Counted from the stretch's first letter, positions 34,890 through 51,628 are shown. The stretch is DNA of 64,000 bases from Reticulascus tulasneorum (GCA_001557505.1 LSAX01000009.1:496001-560000); one strand, 5' to 3'. Translations and numbers: made by a program. Notes: generated by a model not told the origin, from the sequence alone.

Positions 34890-34916
34890 GGGGGGCCCCA
34901 GGGGGGGGGGGGGGGG
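34890..34916 (+). repeat. G6 and G16 runs
   Basis: A run of six guanines is followed, after CCCCA, by sixteen guanines. Like the other homopolymers nearby it may be length-variable or inexactly assembled. Confidence 0.65.
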
Positions 34917-37900
34917 TGCCTTCCAAGGATAGAAAGAACAGGGCTTGTGCAGAGGGCTGGAATAGGCAAGTACTTGGACTGCCGGCACAGGAACGTCTCT
35001 GTAACAAGTATCTCGGTATCGATCGGAATCACAGGTCAGGAGGGCAGGGATGGAATCACAAGCTGAGAAGGAAAAGCCCGCAGACCCGGAGCCTGAAGCT
35101 GAGCTGAGCTGAGCAAGAGAGAAAGAAAAAAAAAAACGGATCCGAGAGGAAGAGGAACGCGAGCGCGAAAGTGGAAGTGGAAGAGAGAGAAAGAGTCAGT
35201 TGTGTGTGCACAAAGGCGCGGTGCTGCCGGATAGCCTATGATGAAATGGACCAAAGAGGGAGACGAGCTCGTCGTTACCGGTGAAATGGAATATGGGTAG
35301 GTACAGATTGCTAGGTACTGGGGGGGTTTTTTTTTCTTCCCTTTCAGCGGAGATGGACGCGAAATATTTCCCAGACCCCCTCCCCCAAAGAGAATATCGA
35401 TAAGTGGGCCGTGTGTTTCTACACTGTGCAGATGCGGGTCCCCAGGCCAAGTCCTGGTCACGCAAGGGTCAAGGGAGCGAGGGAGGGATAGCAGGCTAAC
35501 CCAGGCTCAAGGTTCTGGCTGGGGCTTGCCAGGATTCGAATGAAGGGGAGAGGGTGTGTGTGGGAGGGCAGACCAAGATCTGCGCCTTCTTTCACGCTAG
35601 CCCCGATGGATGATGAAAGTGGTAGAAGTGGCTGGTCCCACACCTCTCGCCTACTCCAGCGAACCAGGACGCGTTCGGAGCGCAGACAATGATGCTGATG
35701 CTGCTGGTCCGCCGTGCCTCGTCTTGGCTCTTGGTGTTGTTGCGAGGGAGGGGGTTTTGGACGTGCCGACTGTTCCAGACGACAACAGCACGATTGGCCC
35801 GCTGGAGAGTGGCTGATGGGGGGGAGGAATTGTGTGCTTTGTCTATCTGTCTCGAAGCAGTCGTCTGCCTGTCCCCTTGCTGAGCCTGAGGGGCACGTGG
35901 CAATCGTTCTTCTGCTGTCGATTCTGCTCGTTCTACCAGGACCTGGCTGGCCCCCGTTCTCAGCGAAACGGCCTCTGCTCCGGATGTCTTGCAGCAAGAA
36001 TGCGTTACGGGGTTCTGATTTGGCGCGCGGTTTTCTACAGTGACAACAAACAGCCAGTCTAGACACGTCCTGGTGGTCCATGGCTCTGACATGAGCTGGC
36101 TACGATTTTCAAATTTACTCAAGAACAGTGTGGACTTGTCGCCAGTGGACCTCGACCTGAAGTGGACAACAAGTGGGCCGCTGCTTCTTGACAAGAGTCC
36201 GGTCGCGTGGTGATCTAGCCTGGCCCCAGCAGAATGGCCCTCTCGGGGAGTTTCCAAGGCCACCGAGCGAGTTGGACGCCCGGCACTACGTCCTCTACGT
36301 AGCGGTCCCGTGGATGGAGCTCAAGGCAAACTCTGGGGTTGGCCTCAACAGTTATTCTCCGACCACGACAGTAGGGGGGCTGTACCAAGAGCGTTGCTAG
36401 GGACGGCGGTGGACGAGTGTTCGACAGGATCAAGCGCTTGATCTTCGCAGCAGTCGGGATAGTGCGCGGGCTAAGGGGAACGGGAGACCTTGGAAAGATC
36501 TTGGATGACTTTCGCTGGCTCGGCGCCGTCGAGAAAGGTTAATCGCCTGGATCTGGCCTGGATCAAACGGTGGTCTGAACTCTGCCCTGGGGATCGCCGG
36601 ACGCTACTTTTTAAGACTCGACCTTAGAGGCTTGATAGTGTAGTGTGCCGTACCGTGCTACGTACTGCGCTTCCTGTCAGTGTGGAGGTCTCCCTTCTCT
36701 TCGCACATACGAACAAGAAATCTCGACGGGCAAGATACAGAACTGTTGAACGGCTGATGAACTGATAATTGCACCTGCAATGCTATGGTAGCTGCCCAGG
36801 CAAGCACCTGGCCCATCCCCCGCGGCCGCAAGTTCGAACTTGCCAAACAGCGGTCTTGGGCAAGGTTGTAGACCCGTCTCAAGTTCTAAATAAAGCTCGA
36901 CAAGACGTGCAGGAAAAGCGCAGCCGAATGAAACGAACCCCAAATATGGTGGTCGAAGATGGAGGGCATTTGGGTGACGGCATCGACTCACAATTTGCTG
37001 GAGGGGCAGCTAGGATCTACCCGCTTCCAATCCAGGCACAAGTCTATCACGGCCGCTCTCCCTCTCTTTGACGAGTCAATCGTGAACACTGTTGTGGTCC
37101 AAATCTGAGGTCTTTCGGCTGCGATTCGGCAAGTGGCGCCAAACTCTTGGGATCAGGTAGGTAGGTAGGATGGTGCTAAACTGTAAAATCTGCTAGCGGC
37201 CTTTGGTCCCGGTCTCTACCTCACCTTAGAGGGGGGCGCTATTTTGGATGGGTGCATCCATGATCTCAGAAGGAGCGAGGTGCAGTATGCCAGCCCCAAG
37301 GTCACAGATTGCCGGGGCCGGAATTACTAGCAAAATCGAGAGAAAAAGGCCGCCAATGGATGCCCCCAACCCGCCGCATCCCTTCATGCCCAGTGTGGTG
37401 ATAGGGGATTACTCTTTGCTTCCACAGCGCTCCCAAATCCCATTGTCGCCGACCATGCGATTCCCCCTGTCCAGCTGTTCTTTCGGGACATGTCTCTTCC
37501 AGGTCGCAATTTCCAATCCCGCCCATTCGCAGTGCGCTCATTGTTCAACAGTTCTGCCGCCTGTCTTGGTTGCATGCCTGCCTCGTTGTCCAGCATATCG
37601 CGACCGAGGCGTTCCCCCCTCCCATTTTGGTTCGTCTGGTTCGCATGTGCTCTGTACGGCATCGTCCAAAAAAAATTTAATGGTAGGCTTTTATTAATCT
37701 ACGGCTATTCTCGAGTGAACTAGTCGTCCCGGGACCCTGGTTTGGGGTTCACCAAGGAAAGCACCGCTAGACTGATCTGTCACGAAGTTAGGGCGTCGAC
37801 AGATCTCAAGCGACCCAGACCACTGGGATGGACTAAAATAAAAGCGTTAATGCTCCGCAGGGGCACAGTATCTTTTTGTTGGTCGCTCGCGCGCGCTCGC

Positions 37901-40900
37901 TGGCTTGCCATCGCCGGAGCGTAAGTCGACGACATGCCATTATCGAACGGCAAACCCAGACCTCTCCTGCCCATCTGTACGGGATGGGGAGAGTCGCAGT
38001 AAATCGCAGATTTTCTTTGTCACTTCCCAATTTGTATCTGTCCTCCTGACGAGGACGTCTCCGCAGTCGAGCGGGGGCGTGCAAACCCGAAAGGAAAAAA
38101 AAATTCGTGCAGCAGACAACTGAAATGTGGTACGTCGTATCTATTCTCGCCTCGCCTCGCCTCGCCCTCACTTATCACACGTCACTCATGGATCCGGGAC
38201 CGAATGCGGCACGCGGTCTATTGGCCCGCAAAGCCTGAAATGCGAGAAGTACAAGAAAACCCCCAAACAGCAACCCCCCAAGGCAGGCCATGTACGGACT
38301 ACTGGGGCACGGGACGTCTATGAACAGAAATAAAAATACGACCCTCTATACTGCATGGCCGCACCGAAAAGAGACACGAGAAAAGGGAAGGAGATTCGGC
38401 AGCCTCGGCAGAACTGGATGCAGTCATCAGACCCCGATGATGAGATTTGTTGATGGGTTCTCACCGATTCCATGCTGCTTGCGAGTCTCTGACCATGGGA
38501 TATGGATATCGCATCCTTCTCACTGGTTCATGCTTTCCGCACTGTCATTCGCCCCCCAGGTCTCATGAGCCAGTCCCTTGTACACCATGTCGAGGCCCTG
38601 TTTACTAATATCGGGTTTCCCAGGTCTATCCCGTCTTTGGCGCCTCTCGCATCGACCATTGGTGGCACGTCCCTGCGGATTCCAATGCAACCTTTCCAGA
38701 CACCACCACGTGTAGATGAACTTTGTACTCCCAGAATCTGCAGAAGAGCTAATACTGCCTCACGTGGAGTCTCCACTGATGTGCAGACCAGGCTCTCCAC
38801 GGCTAGACTGAAGCGTCAAGCAGACGGTCCACGGCTTGGTTTGTGCGACGTTCGTATGAGAGCTGTAGTGTCACTGCCAGCACGAAAACTATGGTGCTGG
38901 TACATAGGTATTCCAATGGTGGACCACCGCCGGCACGAAGAATATGAAGAAGCGGACAGCTGCCGCTCAGTTGTGACCAGCCAGAGAACCAGAGTCGGAT
39001 GACCTGGGACCCAAATGGTTGCATTGCCCAAAAAACACAGTGGCACAGGGCATTAAAACACATATGGAGACAAGCGGCGCCATGTCAGAGGCAAAAAGGC
39101 GGAGAAATGATTCGTTTCCGTCAGCTCCGCCTAGCGGTGTGGCTAAGGCATTTTCATTCCCTCTACTTTGAATACATCCCGATACTTTTTACTGCTTTTT
39201 GATATTGGTACAATCCAATTACCATACGAGCCCTCTCTCTGGAGCACAGGACATGGTGGAATAAGTTCCGGATTCATCTGCTGATACATATGTATGCGAT
39301 CTATTTCCGAACTTTCTCTTCTCATCTTGCTCCACCCAAGAACGGGGTTACTCATGGACATCATACTTCGTACCCCTCCCCTTCTGCTCCCACTCCTCTG
39401 CCCCCCTTTCGACTCGGCCGAAGTGGAAGCCGCACTCGTCACCAGATCAGCACCGCCAGCGGTGCACGCGCACTGTCGGAAGCGACCCTGGGAACTGCTC
39501 TCCACTGGACATGCAGATTGGTCGGGGGTGCCCTCGGCTGTTTTGCGCCTTTGGGGAATCATTCGTTTTGAAGTTGCAAGGTTGTATCGAAAACATCCAC
39601 ACGAGGCTGGGACCGGAGACGGAGCTTACAAATTTCCATGGCATGTAGTCCGTACTCACTCACTCTCTCGCTCGCCGTATTGATGTGCATGGATGATGAG
39701 TGTGGAGTGATGATGCCTATGTAATCCGCGCGCGGCTCACATTTGGGGGGGGGATTGGACAGCAAACGGCCGAATGGTACACGATGTCTCAGTAGGCGGT
39801 CGGTGACCAGGTCAGGTCTGGGCAGGCAGAAGACGGAGTGCACCGACTCGTCCAATAACATGGGTATAGAGGCGCGCCTCATGCGGAATGACAACCACCG
39901 CGAGCTGGCACTTGCAGGAGCGGAATGCAAGTGTCTTTCTCGAAGAACTGTATGCTGTGAAGCCTGGGCAGGCTCATTGGACGACGCAAAAGGAGCAGGT
40001 GGCAGCAGGCAGGCTCTTCCTCTTTTCCGGGATGGGCTAAGCAGGCAGGTTTCAATGGGATGTCATGTCTGAGACAGCTCTGTTCCTGGACTATTCCCAA
40101 AGCTTTTACGGCGCATCACTGGTCCAAACAGCACTTGGGTCGTCAACTGGGAGGTGATGGGAAACATTTTGGCGCCACCAGTGTCGATTCGGTGGTAGAG
40201 TCGCCGTCCTTGACTCGATGCGGGAAGACCTACTTTCCAGCTTTCCGGAATAGCTACGCGCCACGTTCCCGCCCATGTCCCTTGTCCACATTCTCACCAT
40301 TTGGCTTCTCACCTTCCCACCGTCGCGATGCTACAGCGGCATATGGACGCCCTGGCGAATGAAGTCATGAGAGCCGCTAGTTAATGGGCTACACGGTCAG
40401 TCAATTCTGCTATGAAGCAGGTATCCGACTGCGTGCTTACCTATGTACATTTGGGAAACTCCCTCCGAATGCGAATGCGTAGTACTACGTATGTAATTAT
40501 GGACATGTTGTGCCTCTCGTTTCCCGTTTCTTTTCTGGGGCTGGCAGGGAATAACGACTTGAGAACAAGCTCTCAGCTGTGTGGGCCCAATTTTAGGCCC
40601 ATGCTCGCCATTCCACAGGGGAGGGCATGGGTTCATGGCCCCCCTGGACGCTTGAAGCTGGACTAGGGGGGGCTGCAAAATGGCTGTCACAGTGAGTCCA
40701 CGGCAAACCCAGCACTGTGTACTGGGATTGGACATATTGGAGGGCACAGCTGACAGGCCCAGTCGAATGCAACCTGGAAGCTGGGAGCGGTGCCATTCGC
40801 TGGTAGAGGGAAGCGTGCAATCGCGAGAGAGCCCCGGCCGATGATTTCACGATGGCCTGATAACAATCGGGCCCAGCCCCAAGAATTGAGTATGCACTAC

Positions 40901-43900
40901 GTACTTAGTATCAAAGGTGTTATGTTATCACCCGCGATGACAAGGTACAGAACAGCATGCCTGCCTTTGCGGATCAGTACGGATTAGTACAGACGTACAT
41001 ACAGCGATTGATTGATTGATTGCGGTTTGGCGGTGAGAGCGCCAGATGCAAGCAATTGGCCACCAATACCCGCCACAGCCGCCCGCAACAGCCAACACAT
41101 AGCCTGGGGCTCAAGGGACACCGGGATAATCTGTACATACGTATTCCGTACACATAGACACACCTCCTCGTGTGCGGTATTATTCCTCCCCATCCCATAA
41201 GGGTGATGGGAACGCACAATTGGGGAAGTAATTAATCATATCCCGGCTCCACGGCTTCCGAACAACGTGTAATGCAGGCCCGGCTGGAACTCGGGGTTCC
41301 AGATCACGATGCATTCACACGCAGAGAGACGAGCTATCCGAGAACACACGGAGCCAGTCTGCACAAGACGTCACTGCCTGCCAAACGATCTTCCCTCGGC
41401 TCCCCGGGCGCCAATTCGTCCTGAAAAATCTCTTGGGGGGTCGCAGGTTTCTGCATCCAGTTTGCCAGCTCCTGCACACAGCAAACCGTGGTCGCATCCA
41501 CAGGGCTCTTCGCGCTGCACGTCTGTGCCCAGAAACTCTCAATAGTCTCGCAGGCAAGGCGGTCTTCCAACCTCCTCGGCTAGCCCAAAAGGGGTATCCG
41601 TCGTCAATCGATTTCCATGCTGCCACCCCCCCAGCGGAATTTTGGACCTGGAGAGCAGGAGAGGGGAGGCAGGGGTGGTCAGGGCGTGAGGTATCATCGT
41701 ACTGACCTGAAGGAATCCATTTCCCTTCCGCTAGCCGGGCTGGACACCACACTTTCCCCCACACAGCCTTTACTGCTTTCCTTCATTTGCAGCGATGTGA
41801 GCCGCTGCGTTGCTTGGCTGCGGTTCTTGGGACTTGGGACACTAGCCGATGGTGTGCTGCAAGTTGAAGCGCAGAAGCATTGGTTTGATGGGATGGGCTG
41901 GCTGGGCTGGGCTGGGCCTGGCACCTGGGAAGCTGACGGAAGCCGACTAGCTAGGGGGGGGATCCGCCGCGACGGTAGAGCCTATTTGACGATCATCAAG
42001 CCTACGGCACACGCGAGAACAGTTCTAGGGCTTCACTGCCAAAAGCAGCCTCACATCGCACTTATGCCCTTTTGCAATGCTTGACTCGACGACACTCGCT
42101 GACACCTGGAATGGCCAGCATCCGGGACCCTGCGATTCGGCCACAGAGTCGCGCAAGCACGTGAGGAATCATCATGACCTCATCCATTTTCATGACTTTG
42201 AGGCATTGACAGGTACTGCACTGACTCGTGTTGTTGCCATGTCTTAGGAGCGCCCACCATTTCCGGCGGGGCATGACATTTCCACCAAAAATTGATTTCG
42301 TGCTCCACCCCACCCCATAGGTCCGGGCGGGGAGAATTCTCCAAAGAATCTTCAACACCAAGATGCTAATGACCACGCTACTAGTTAGCTAACACCCACA
42401 GCACTTTCACTCAATTGACTTGCGGGGTTGGTCTACGATGGGCCCTGGGTACGTATCCTTCGTCCTCTATCATAGGGTGGGCCGCCAGCTGAGTAAGAAC
42501 TCCGGATCGGGGACGGAAAGCCCGAGGAAGAGAATTGGTCTAGCATTCAACCGATTTTTACTTTGCGAGAGCTGCAGAGCTGCAGAACGCGTGTGCCCGG
42601 AGGACGGGCTTCATTTCACGTGGCTGAGACTTTGGCCATTGACTCTGCCACAGTTGAGAGCGACTCGTGCTGCTTTCCTTTCCTTCGCGGATCACTGGAC
42701 ATCCTTTGGACGCCAAGGGGCACAAAGTTGTGCATCCAGATACTTGCTTACGGCTGAACTGTCGATGTGCACGTTCGCTGCCAGTCAATGTCGAAACCAA
42801 CTAACAGCAAGCCTCATCTCAACACGTTTTTCTTCATTCCATTTCAGGGATCCTGCAGCTGGACAACCTGGAGATTCTATAAACAACTCGGACTGGCGTG
42901 GTTTCCACGCCGAATGTTCGCACACGGACTGTGACTCGTGGCTTGGAGCTGCCCCGGGGGGGAGGGGGAGAAAGGGGGCAGAGGTTTCTCCTGACTCACC
43001 GCAAGGACCACGTCGATGGTTTCTTCAACAACGCGTCCGGTTTTATCTTATCACGGGTTCCTACTTGTGAAAAAGTCAATTTGCAACTTCGGCCGAGGGC
43101 AAACATCCAACGACGGGCGCCACTTGGGTCTGATCTCCTGGTACTGATGTGGTTTCGTGTCTTGCTGCAGGCCAAGGTTCTGGCCGTGTCAGAGGTGGGT
43201 TCCTTCACGAGCTCTCAGTCGGATCAGCAATCTTCCTGGCCTGCATCGCAACCCACGGTCCTTCGAAAGTCAAGATCATTTTATTCCCCGGATCACCCTC
43301 CGGCAGATCACGATGTGACATACAGAGCTCGGTGTCCATGGGGGCTCTGGTTCGCCGGATGACATCCCCGGTCCCTACCTGACACCTCTCGTATTCCAAA
43401 TGTTTCTTTCAGACTGACTTCAGAGCTCGAGGGTCATGGGTAACCTCGTCCGCGACGAGGGGAGCATTTGCATGAGTCTTCGCCAGTGGACCAGCAGCCC
43501 CAAACGCAGGTTTACCCCTGACCGCTGATCTGCCCTGTGAAGAACCAAGGCACGGACAAAACGTCCCTGATATCGCAGACTCCATGTTTGTCTCCATTAA
43601 TGCATCTTGGACCCCACCTAGCCTGTCCGGTGAGCTAATTACTAGTCATTCATCCCATCCAGGGACCAGCTGCATCGATGAACGACGTCTGTGCAGACTG
43701 ATCACACAATGCTGAGCAATCGCCGGTGCGCAATTTGATCTCCTGTTTCCTACCTCTAGTGTAGTAGAGAGCGTCCTATCACGAGCCGGAAGACGGGGTC
43801 CATTCTCGCCGCCGTTGGATCTAATACTCTTGATGGATGGCCTTGCCAGGAGGTTGATTCCTCACCACGCTAGGACTCGTGGCGCGGCTTGGATGCTGAA

Positions 43901-46900
43901 GCCACTAGCTAACCAAAGCGCTTGGTCATCATATCTGCAGGAGACTGCACGAGATCTGTGAGGAAAGTACCTAAATCTGATAGCCATGCGAGCGCACCCA
44001 CCACCTTCCTAGCAGACTGGCACACTTCAGACTTCTTAGGTTGGTCTCTTCTTAAAAGGCTCCCGCCACTGGTGCGCTACCGCCTCCACTTGGTCAGATT
44101 GGCGAGTGGGCACCGGTGTCTCTCCTGCTATCTCGTTGGAGTCTAGGCCACAGAATGGGCGCAATAATTGAGAGAAGCTAGAGGCATACCACGCTAAAGA
44201 AACACACATCCTCGAGATCGTGCGCGGGACTGGAGCGGATGAATGCGGGCACAGACCAGTGCAGTTCCCGTCAGCCAGCGATCACACTTGCGCCGCAGGC
44301 AATCCCCCCTTTCTTCTCGTTCCCGGCACCAGTCATGACGCGATGCAGAATCGCTCGCGCTGGTCAGGAAGCTTGGGGCCGGGTCCGGCAGGGCCATCCT
44401 GGGCGCGGTTTCCAGTTCCATGCGTCGTGGATGCTGTCAATATTAGTCTGTCCAAGCGGAGCAGTCGTGGATTCGCTGTTTGGTTTGGGGTTGCGTATCT
44501 CGACGAGCGTGCGTCCTGCAGTGAAGAGGGGAGATTCCAGATTGAGGTCGGCATGACGCATGCAATTGACACCATTTTTGCGGTGAAAGCAGATTGCCTT
44601 TCTCTTTGCCGGATCAGAAACTGCTTCTGGATGAAACATACGCCCTCAGGCAAGCCAGCCAGGCGGCCCATCCTCCTCCTCCACAGACTCAGGCGCAAGC
44701 CTCCCCCTTTCGGCAGGAGGGAGAGTACAACGCTCTTGGCTCCCAGAGATAAGTGCAAGCCTCTCCGTCCGGCAATAAGCCTACGGACATGCTGTCTACA
44801 GATTTCACGGGCTTGCTGTGTGCGTTTGGCACACCCCCCTTGCTGACTCGTTGGTTTCAAGAGAGATCCCCCACTCCCTCCAAGAGCTGCGCTTGGGGGA
44901 ATTGGCAGTTCGGCTCCGCTTGCATTTTTGCATTCCTGGTCTGCTTGCATTCTGCATTACAGCTGAGCCTGGGCGGGATTGACATTGCATACATACATGC
45001 GGTGTGCTTGCTTTTCCCATGTTGGGAGTGGCCAGCGTTGGTCGTTGGCACAGCTCAGGGCGGACGGATTGGACAGGGCCAAGAGATGGCGCCCCTCCGA
45101 CTAAGGTGTCACCGTAGGCCGCTGATCCTTGTGCCCATCACCCGCACCTTGGTAACCATCCCCCCAAACCAAAAACCACTTGGATCAAGTACCACCCGCC
45201 TCTTACATAAGCACATGTTTGTTTAGACGAGACCAACTCGAGTGCTGGATTCAAAAAGGAGGCACCGACTGCCTTAGTGAGGCGCGGACATCATAGGTGG
45301 ACAGGTGCAGATGAAATATATGCCATTTTGCAATCCTCACGTGGACTCTCGCCTTAGTAACGATGATCTTCGGCATTCTGGCCAACTCTAACGGCGAGGG
45401 CGGCGCAGGACTGCGTTAGTAAACCTGCATGCACAAGTGATGTACGGATATCCAACGCCTTCCTCCAAAAGCCACCACTGGGCAGTGAGTGTGTGTTCCG
45501 GATTCACCGAGCATGTCGGACGAGCGGCCGCCACCAAAGAGGCCAAAAACAACGACGTTTCCGTCCCCCGTGCAGACAGAGAGGGAGTTGCCATTTATTC
45601 TTAGCCTGTTCGCGCCTACATATGTGCGGTGGGAACTTGACCTGGGGAGAACACCGCCCACAGGCTCTCTACATATTGCGCAGGCCGCCCAAAGCCATCT
45701 CGTCGGTGTGTGTGCCCCCAAACGGTCCAAACCCTGCTCATCTGGACGGATTCCCCCCATCTCCCTCCCCTCATCTCGCACGTTCAATATTCTCCGTTTC
45801 GCCCTGCCCTCTTCTGGAATATCGGATTGTGGGAGATGGGGACGACCCCCCCGAATATGGAAAAAGGCCCCGGGGCAGCGGAAACAGGACGGAAAGGTAA
45901 ATTCACTACAAAGACGCCCAAGCATCCGTTTTTTTCAGCTTTTCGCGTTTCCGTCCGCCTGAGTCCTGCAGCCCACAAAAAAGGTCGGTGGTTCTGGTCA
46001 TTCCCGGGACGCCACAGACGTAGGATCACTAATTGGATCCTTCGGGGGGTGGGCGGCTCCCCCATATCGGTTTTCCCTGTACTCCCAAGTGCCTGGTCAC
46101 ATCATATGGTGTTCTCCCGTCTTCTGGGTAGATGAGGTCAGGATGTCTCGTACCCTTTGTCTCATGCCAAAAAAACAATATGCGGTGCAAAAGAGAAACA
46201 ACACATAAAAACGTTGGGGAGGACGAGGGCGTAGAAAGAAAAGGGAAAAAAATAACAAACTTGAAAGTTTATTAGTGCCCTACAGGAAAAATGGTCTACA
46301 ACTTGCTTTTCGGCAATCTGCCTTATGCACACGAAATTCGTATTGGTGGCGCCTTGGTTTTTCTAGTCGGGGACCCCCCGTCCACAGGGAAGAGATGGGT
46401 TGTAAGTTAACTGCATCTGGGCTTCACCTTCCCAGCAACGCCTGCTGAATCTAACGAGATGGAGATTGGGAGGCTGCGGCGGCTAGCTTCACACTGCCCA
46501 ACTTGGGTAATTAGCAACAGTAGCTAGCAGTTGCTTGAGCAAAAGGAGGAATCTTGCGTGCTTGGGGCTGCCCCGGCAGGTGGGAAAAGTGAGACATCGT
46601 ATTTAACTTTTCCGAGTCCTCGTTCGCATCCACCCCGATACTCCCTTTTGCACGATTTGGGCACACCGTTCTGGTCAGTAAACATCGCCAAGGCCCAGTC
46701 CAGCCCATGTCTCTCTTTTCCGCAACCATGACCGCCGTGCCGTCATCATACCGTGCTCCCCCCCCCCAATTGCTTTTCATCACTATCCATCCGGCGCCTC
46801 CAGCGGCTCCCCGGTTCGCGAATACAATAACGTAGCGAGATACCTTGCGTGCTTTGCCCCGTCCAGCACCAAGCTCTGGACGCCTCTTTTTCCTCGAGTC

Positions 46901-48101
46901 TCTCTTCCGGAGCCTGGGAATTCGCGCCCACGGAACCGCCAATTTCCGCACCTGCGCTTGTCCTTTGCTGCAATGATTCATTCGGGCGCCACTTGCAAGC
47001 CACCACCGACCTGCCTGTGGAGAGTCACTGATTGGCGCGGGCCCCCCATCTCGGCTGAGAAGGTTTCCGGCAGGGCTGTTGATCTTTGCCCATTTTACAC
47101 AGAAACCTCCTTCGATAACCACGTCCCTCTGCACGTGGGGGGCTTCCCTGGCGATCAGTGACCATCAAGAGCTGTGGTCAGGCACGGGAGGGCTGTGTCG
47201 GGCGTAATGTATTGAGTGAGAAGCTGCAAGTGGCCGAGAGTCAGGTTATGTTATGCCGTACTTCTTATTCGTGTGACTCTGCCGCCGCGGAATGCCAAGT
47301 CGGTCACTTCTTCAACTAAGTTCCCAGTTGCAAGTGTGGCACAAGAACTTCTTCAACTGAAGCACTAGTTAGAGAACCATATGATGTACATCGATATGGC
47401 ATCAACCTTGCATCGCGTCAGCATCAATGGGATTGGACGGGCATTCATATTTGTGTCTAGTCGTGAACACCATGAGCAACAGGGACATGTAGTATTATAA
47501 ACACGAATTGTATCATCACCGCAGGCAAGACGGGCAAGTCTAATTCCCTATGGTCAATTAAACTGCCAAAAGCAAGTGTCCCTCCAAATGGGATCATGAA
47601 TGCACTAGTAATCTATCATATGCAAGTCTTCTCGGATCTCTCGCAACATCAGGATGCGAGTCCAGTTCAGCTAGTCCTTGGCCGAGAGACCTGGGACACA
47701 CCCTCTGAGGGCCTCTATTGCAAACTCAACTGTCACCAGTTCTTTTCCCCAGCTCTCAATTTAGTCAACCTGACCGAAGTATGCCAGTTCCTCTAAGAGA
47801 AAAAAAAAGAAAAGTCCAGACCAAAAACAGAAAGCAACTATGAACTCGTCCTGGCTATAATGCCAGACGAAGGGGACACGAAGTATGTGTCAGTGATCCG
47901 TAAGTCTAGGCCTCTACTGTAACGCCGGTTTTGTGACCAAGAATCCGCACGATGCCATCGGGCGTATGTGTACGACGATCTCCATTGGGTCCGAGTGAAT
48001 CAAGAAAATCTTTCTTCTTACCAACGTCGGTTGGAGACCGGCATGTTGTTGGCGCTGGCTGGCGGATCGGATTGCTGTCAACAAAACCGCTGTCGATGAG
48101 C

Positions 48102-50504
<2,403 letters not shown>

Positions 50505-51628
50505 CTTGGGCAGGAGAGAAAACAAGTGTCAAGAACCCTCAAAGTTCTCGCGAATGATGGAAATCGATGAAAAAGAGGGACAGAGAATGAACTGCGTTTA
50601 AATTCCTTCGAGATATGAACCGAAAGGAGTGCGCGTTCAAGTATGAAGGATGGTAAGTTGGACAGGAGAAAGTGAGGAAGAGGTGTGAAAGATTGAGGGA
50701 TGAAGGGAAAGTCTCGTCGGGCTAATTTTTTTTTTCTTTGCCAAAAAGTTTTCGAGCACAGGCACGCTAAGGCAAAAACAGCAGAAGGTACGTACCTGGC
50801 CTCCTTATCTTGATACATTGATAAGATAACGTCATGTGGGCAGCCTTTTCTCTGCTAACTGCATACATTCCTGGCGATCCATGCATGTAACCCTCCGATG
50901 TACTCAAAACGGACGGCACGGTTTGCAATGAAACTTCTAGAAGCTTGCCTGCTCGCCGAGACGTAGGGCTGCTGCTACCTTTCCTGTGAATCTATTCAAG
51001 AATATCATAGATTAGTAACCTTCATGTCCAAATGCCTGCGGCCACATCATCGAGCTCTCCGCAGTGACCAGATAGATACCTTTTGCTAAACTAAGGCCTC
51101 GAAGATCTGTGCCACATTGTACCTCCCGTCGTCTAATTCTAGGCTCCCATGACAGATTGAGATAGATTCCTTAGCTACGTGAGCATTCGTGCTGTAGTGT
51201 GGATTAGGGGGATCAGCCGCAAACATGGCAAAGGGAGCCCCATTTGCTCTGAGAATGCGTATTATTGAAGTGTGCACCTCTGCTGGGTCATGATTAACAA
51301 CATGAAACCTAGAGAGGCTCATCTTCGTATCGGCAGTTGGGCTTGTTTCAATCCTTATGCTAGTGAGTGTATTATAAATCTGATTTGAGACCGCTTGCTA
51401 TGAGGTCCACTGAGCCTTCGAGGCCTCTTCTTGCGCAAACGGACGCCATCGGTATAGAGTAGGCCTAACCGCCAAGCCGGGGTATCACAGAAATCCAACA
51501 TGCAACTCAAGCAACCATGGCATCCGTAGCAACCGAGGAAACCAACCCCCTTAAACTTCCCCCCCTCCCAGCCTTTCTACACGCCAACTTGCAAACGCCT
51601 GCCGTAGCTCCTTGGGCTTTCGAATCCT
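50505..51628. other. Intergenic region 5' of DBP2
   Basis: The first ~300 bp serve as DBP2 promoter and leader. The rest holds one small minus-strand ORF annotated separately and the 3' end of the 471-residue protein gene. Confidence 0.4.
51086..51322 (-). CDS. Small ORF of unknown status
   Basis: A 78-residue ORF beginning MSLSRFHVVNHDPAEVHTSI with balanced composition (mixed charged, hydrophobic and few low-complexity residues), unlike neighbouring random ORFs. I recognise no family. It could be a small gene, a relic or chance. Confidence 0.25.
   Translation of the reverse strand: MSLSRFHVVNHDPAEVHTSIIRILRANGAPFAMFAADPPNPHYSTNAHVAKESISICHGSLELDDGRYNVAQIFEALV

Larger units (their letters stand above)
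32655..48101. other. 15.4-kb gene desert upstream of con7
   Basis: Between the con7 start and the DBP2 stop I find no ORF with protein character; the longest (up to about 220 codons, e.g. 42420-43070, 44220-44846, 46511-47134) are Arg/Ser/Pro-rich, overlap similar ORFs on other frames and match nothing I know. Because con7 points left and DBP2 also points left, this whole interval is upstream of con7. Contents I can name are several G runs, short tandem repeats (GCCTC near 38150, GCTGA near 35096, GGGCT near 41900) and many C-rich or A-rich patches. Non-coding transcripts, upstream exons or distant control elements are possible. Confidence 0.6.

Noticed and set aside
35458..36263. Minus-strand ORFs of 207 and 223 codons
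   Set aside because: Two overlapping frames of equal length with no motif; expected by chance in GC-rich DNA.
42420..47134. ORFs of about 200-217 codons in the gene desert
   Set aside because: Composition is Arg/Ser/Pro/Cys-rich and unordered, overlapping ORFs of similar length exist in other frames, and no splice pattern extends them.
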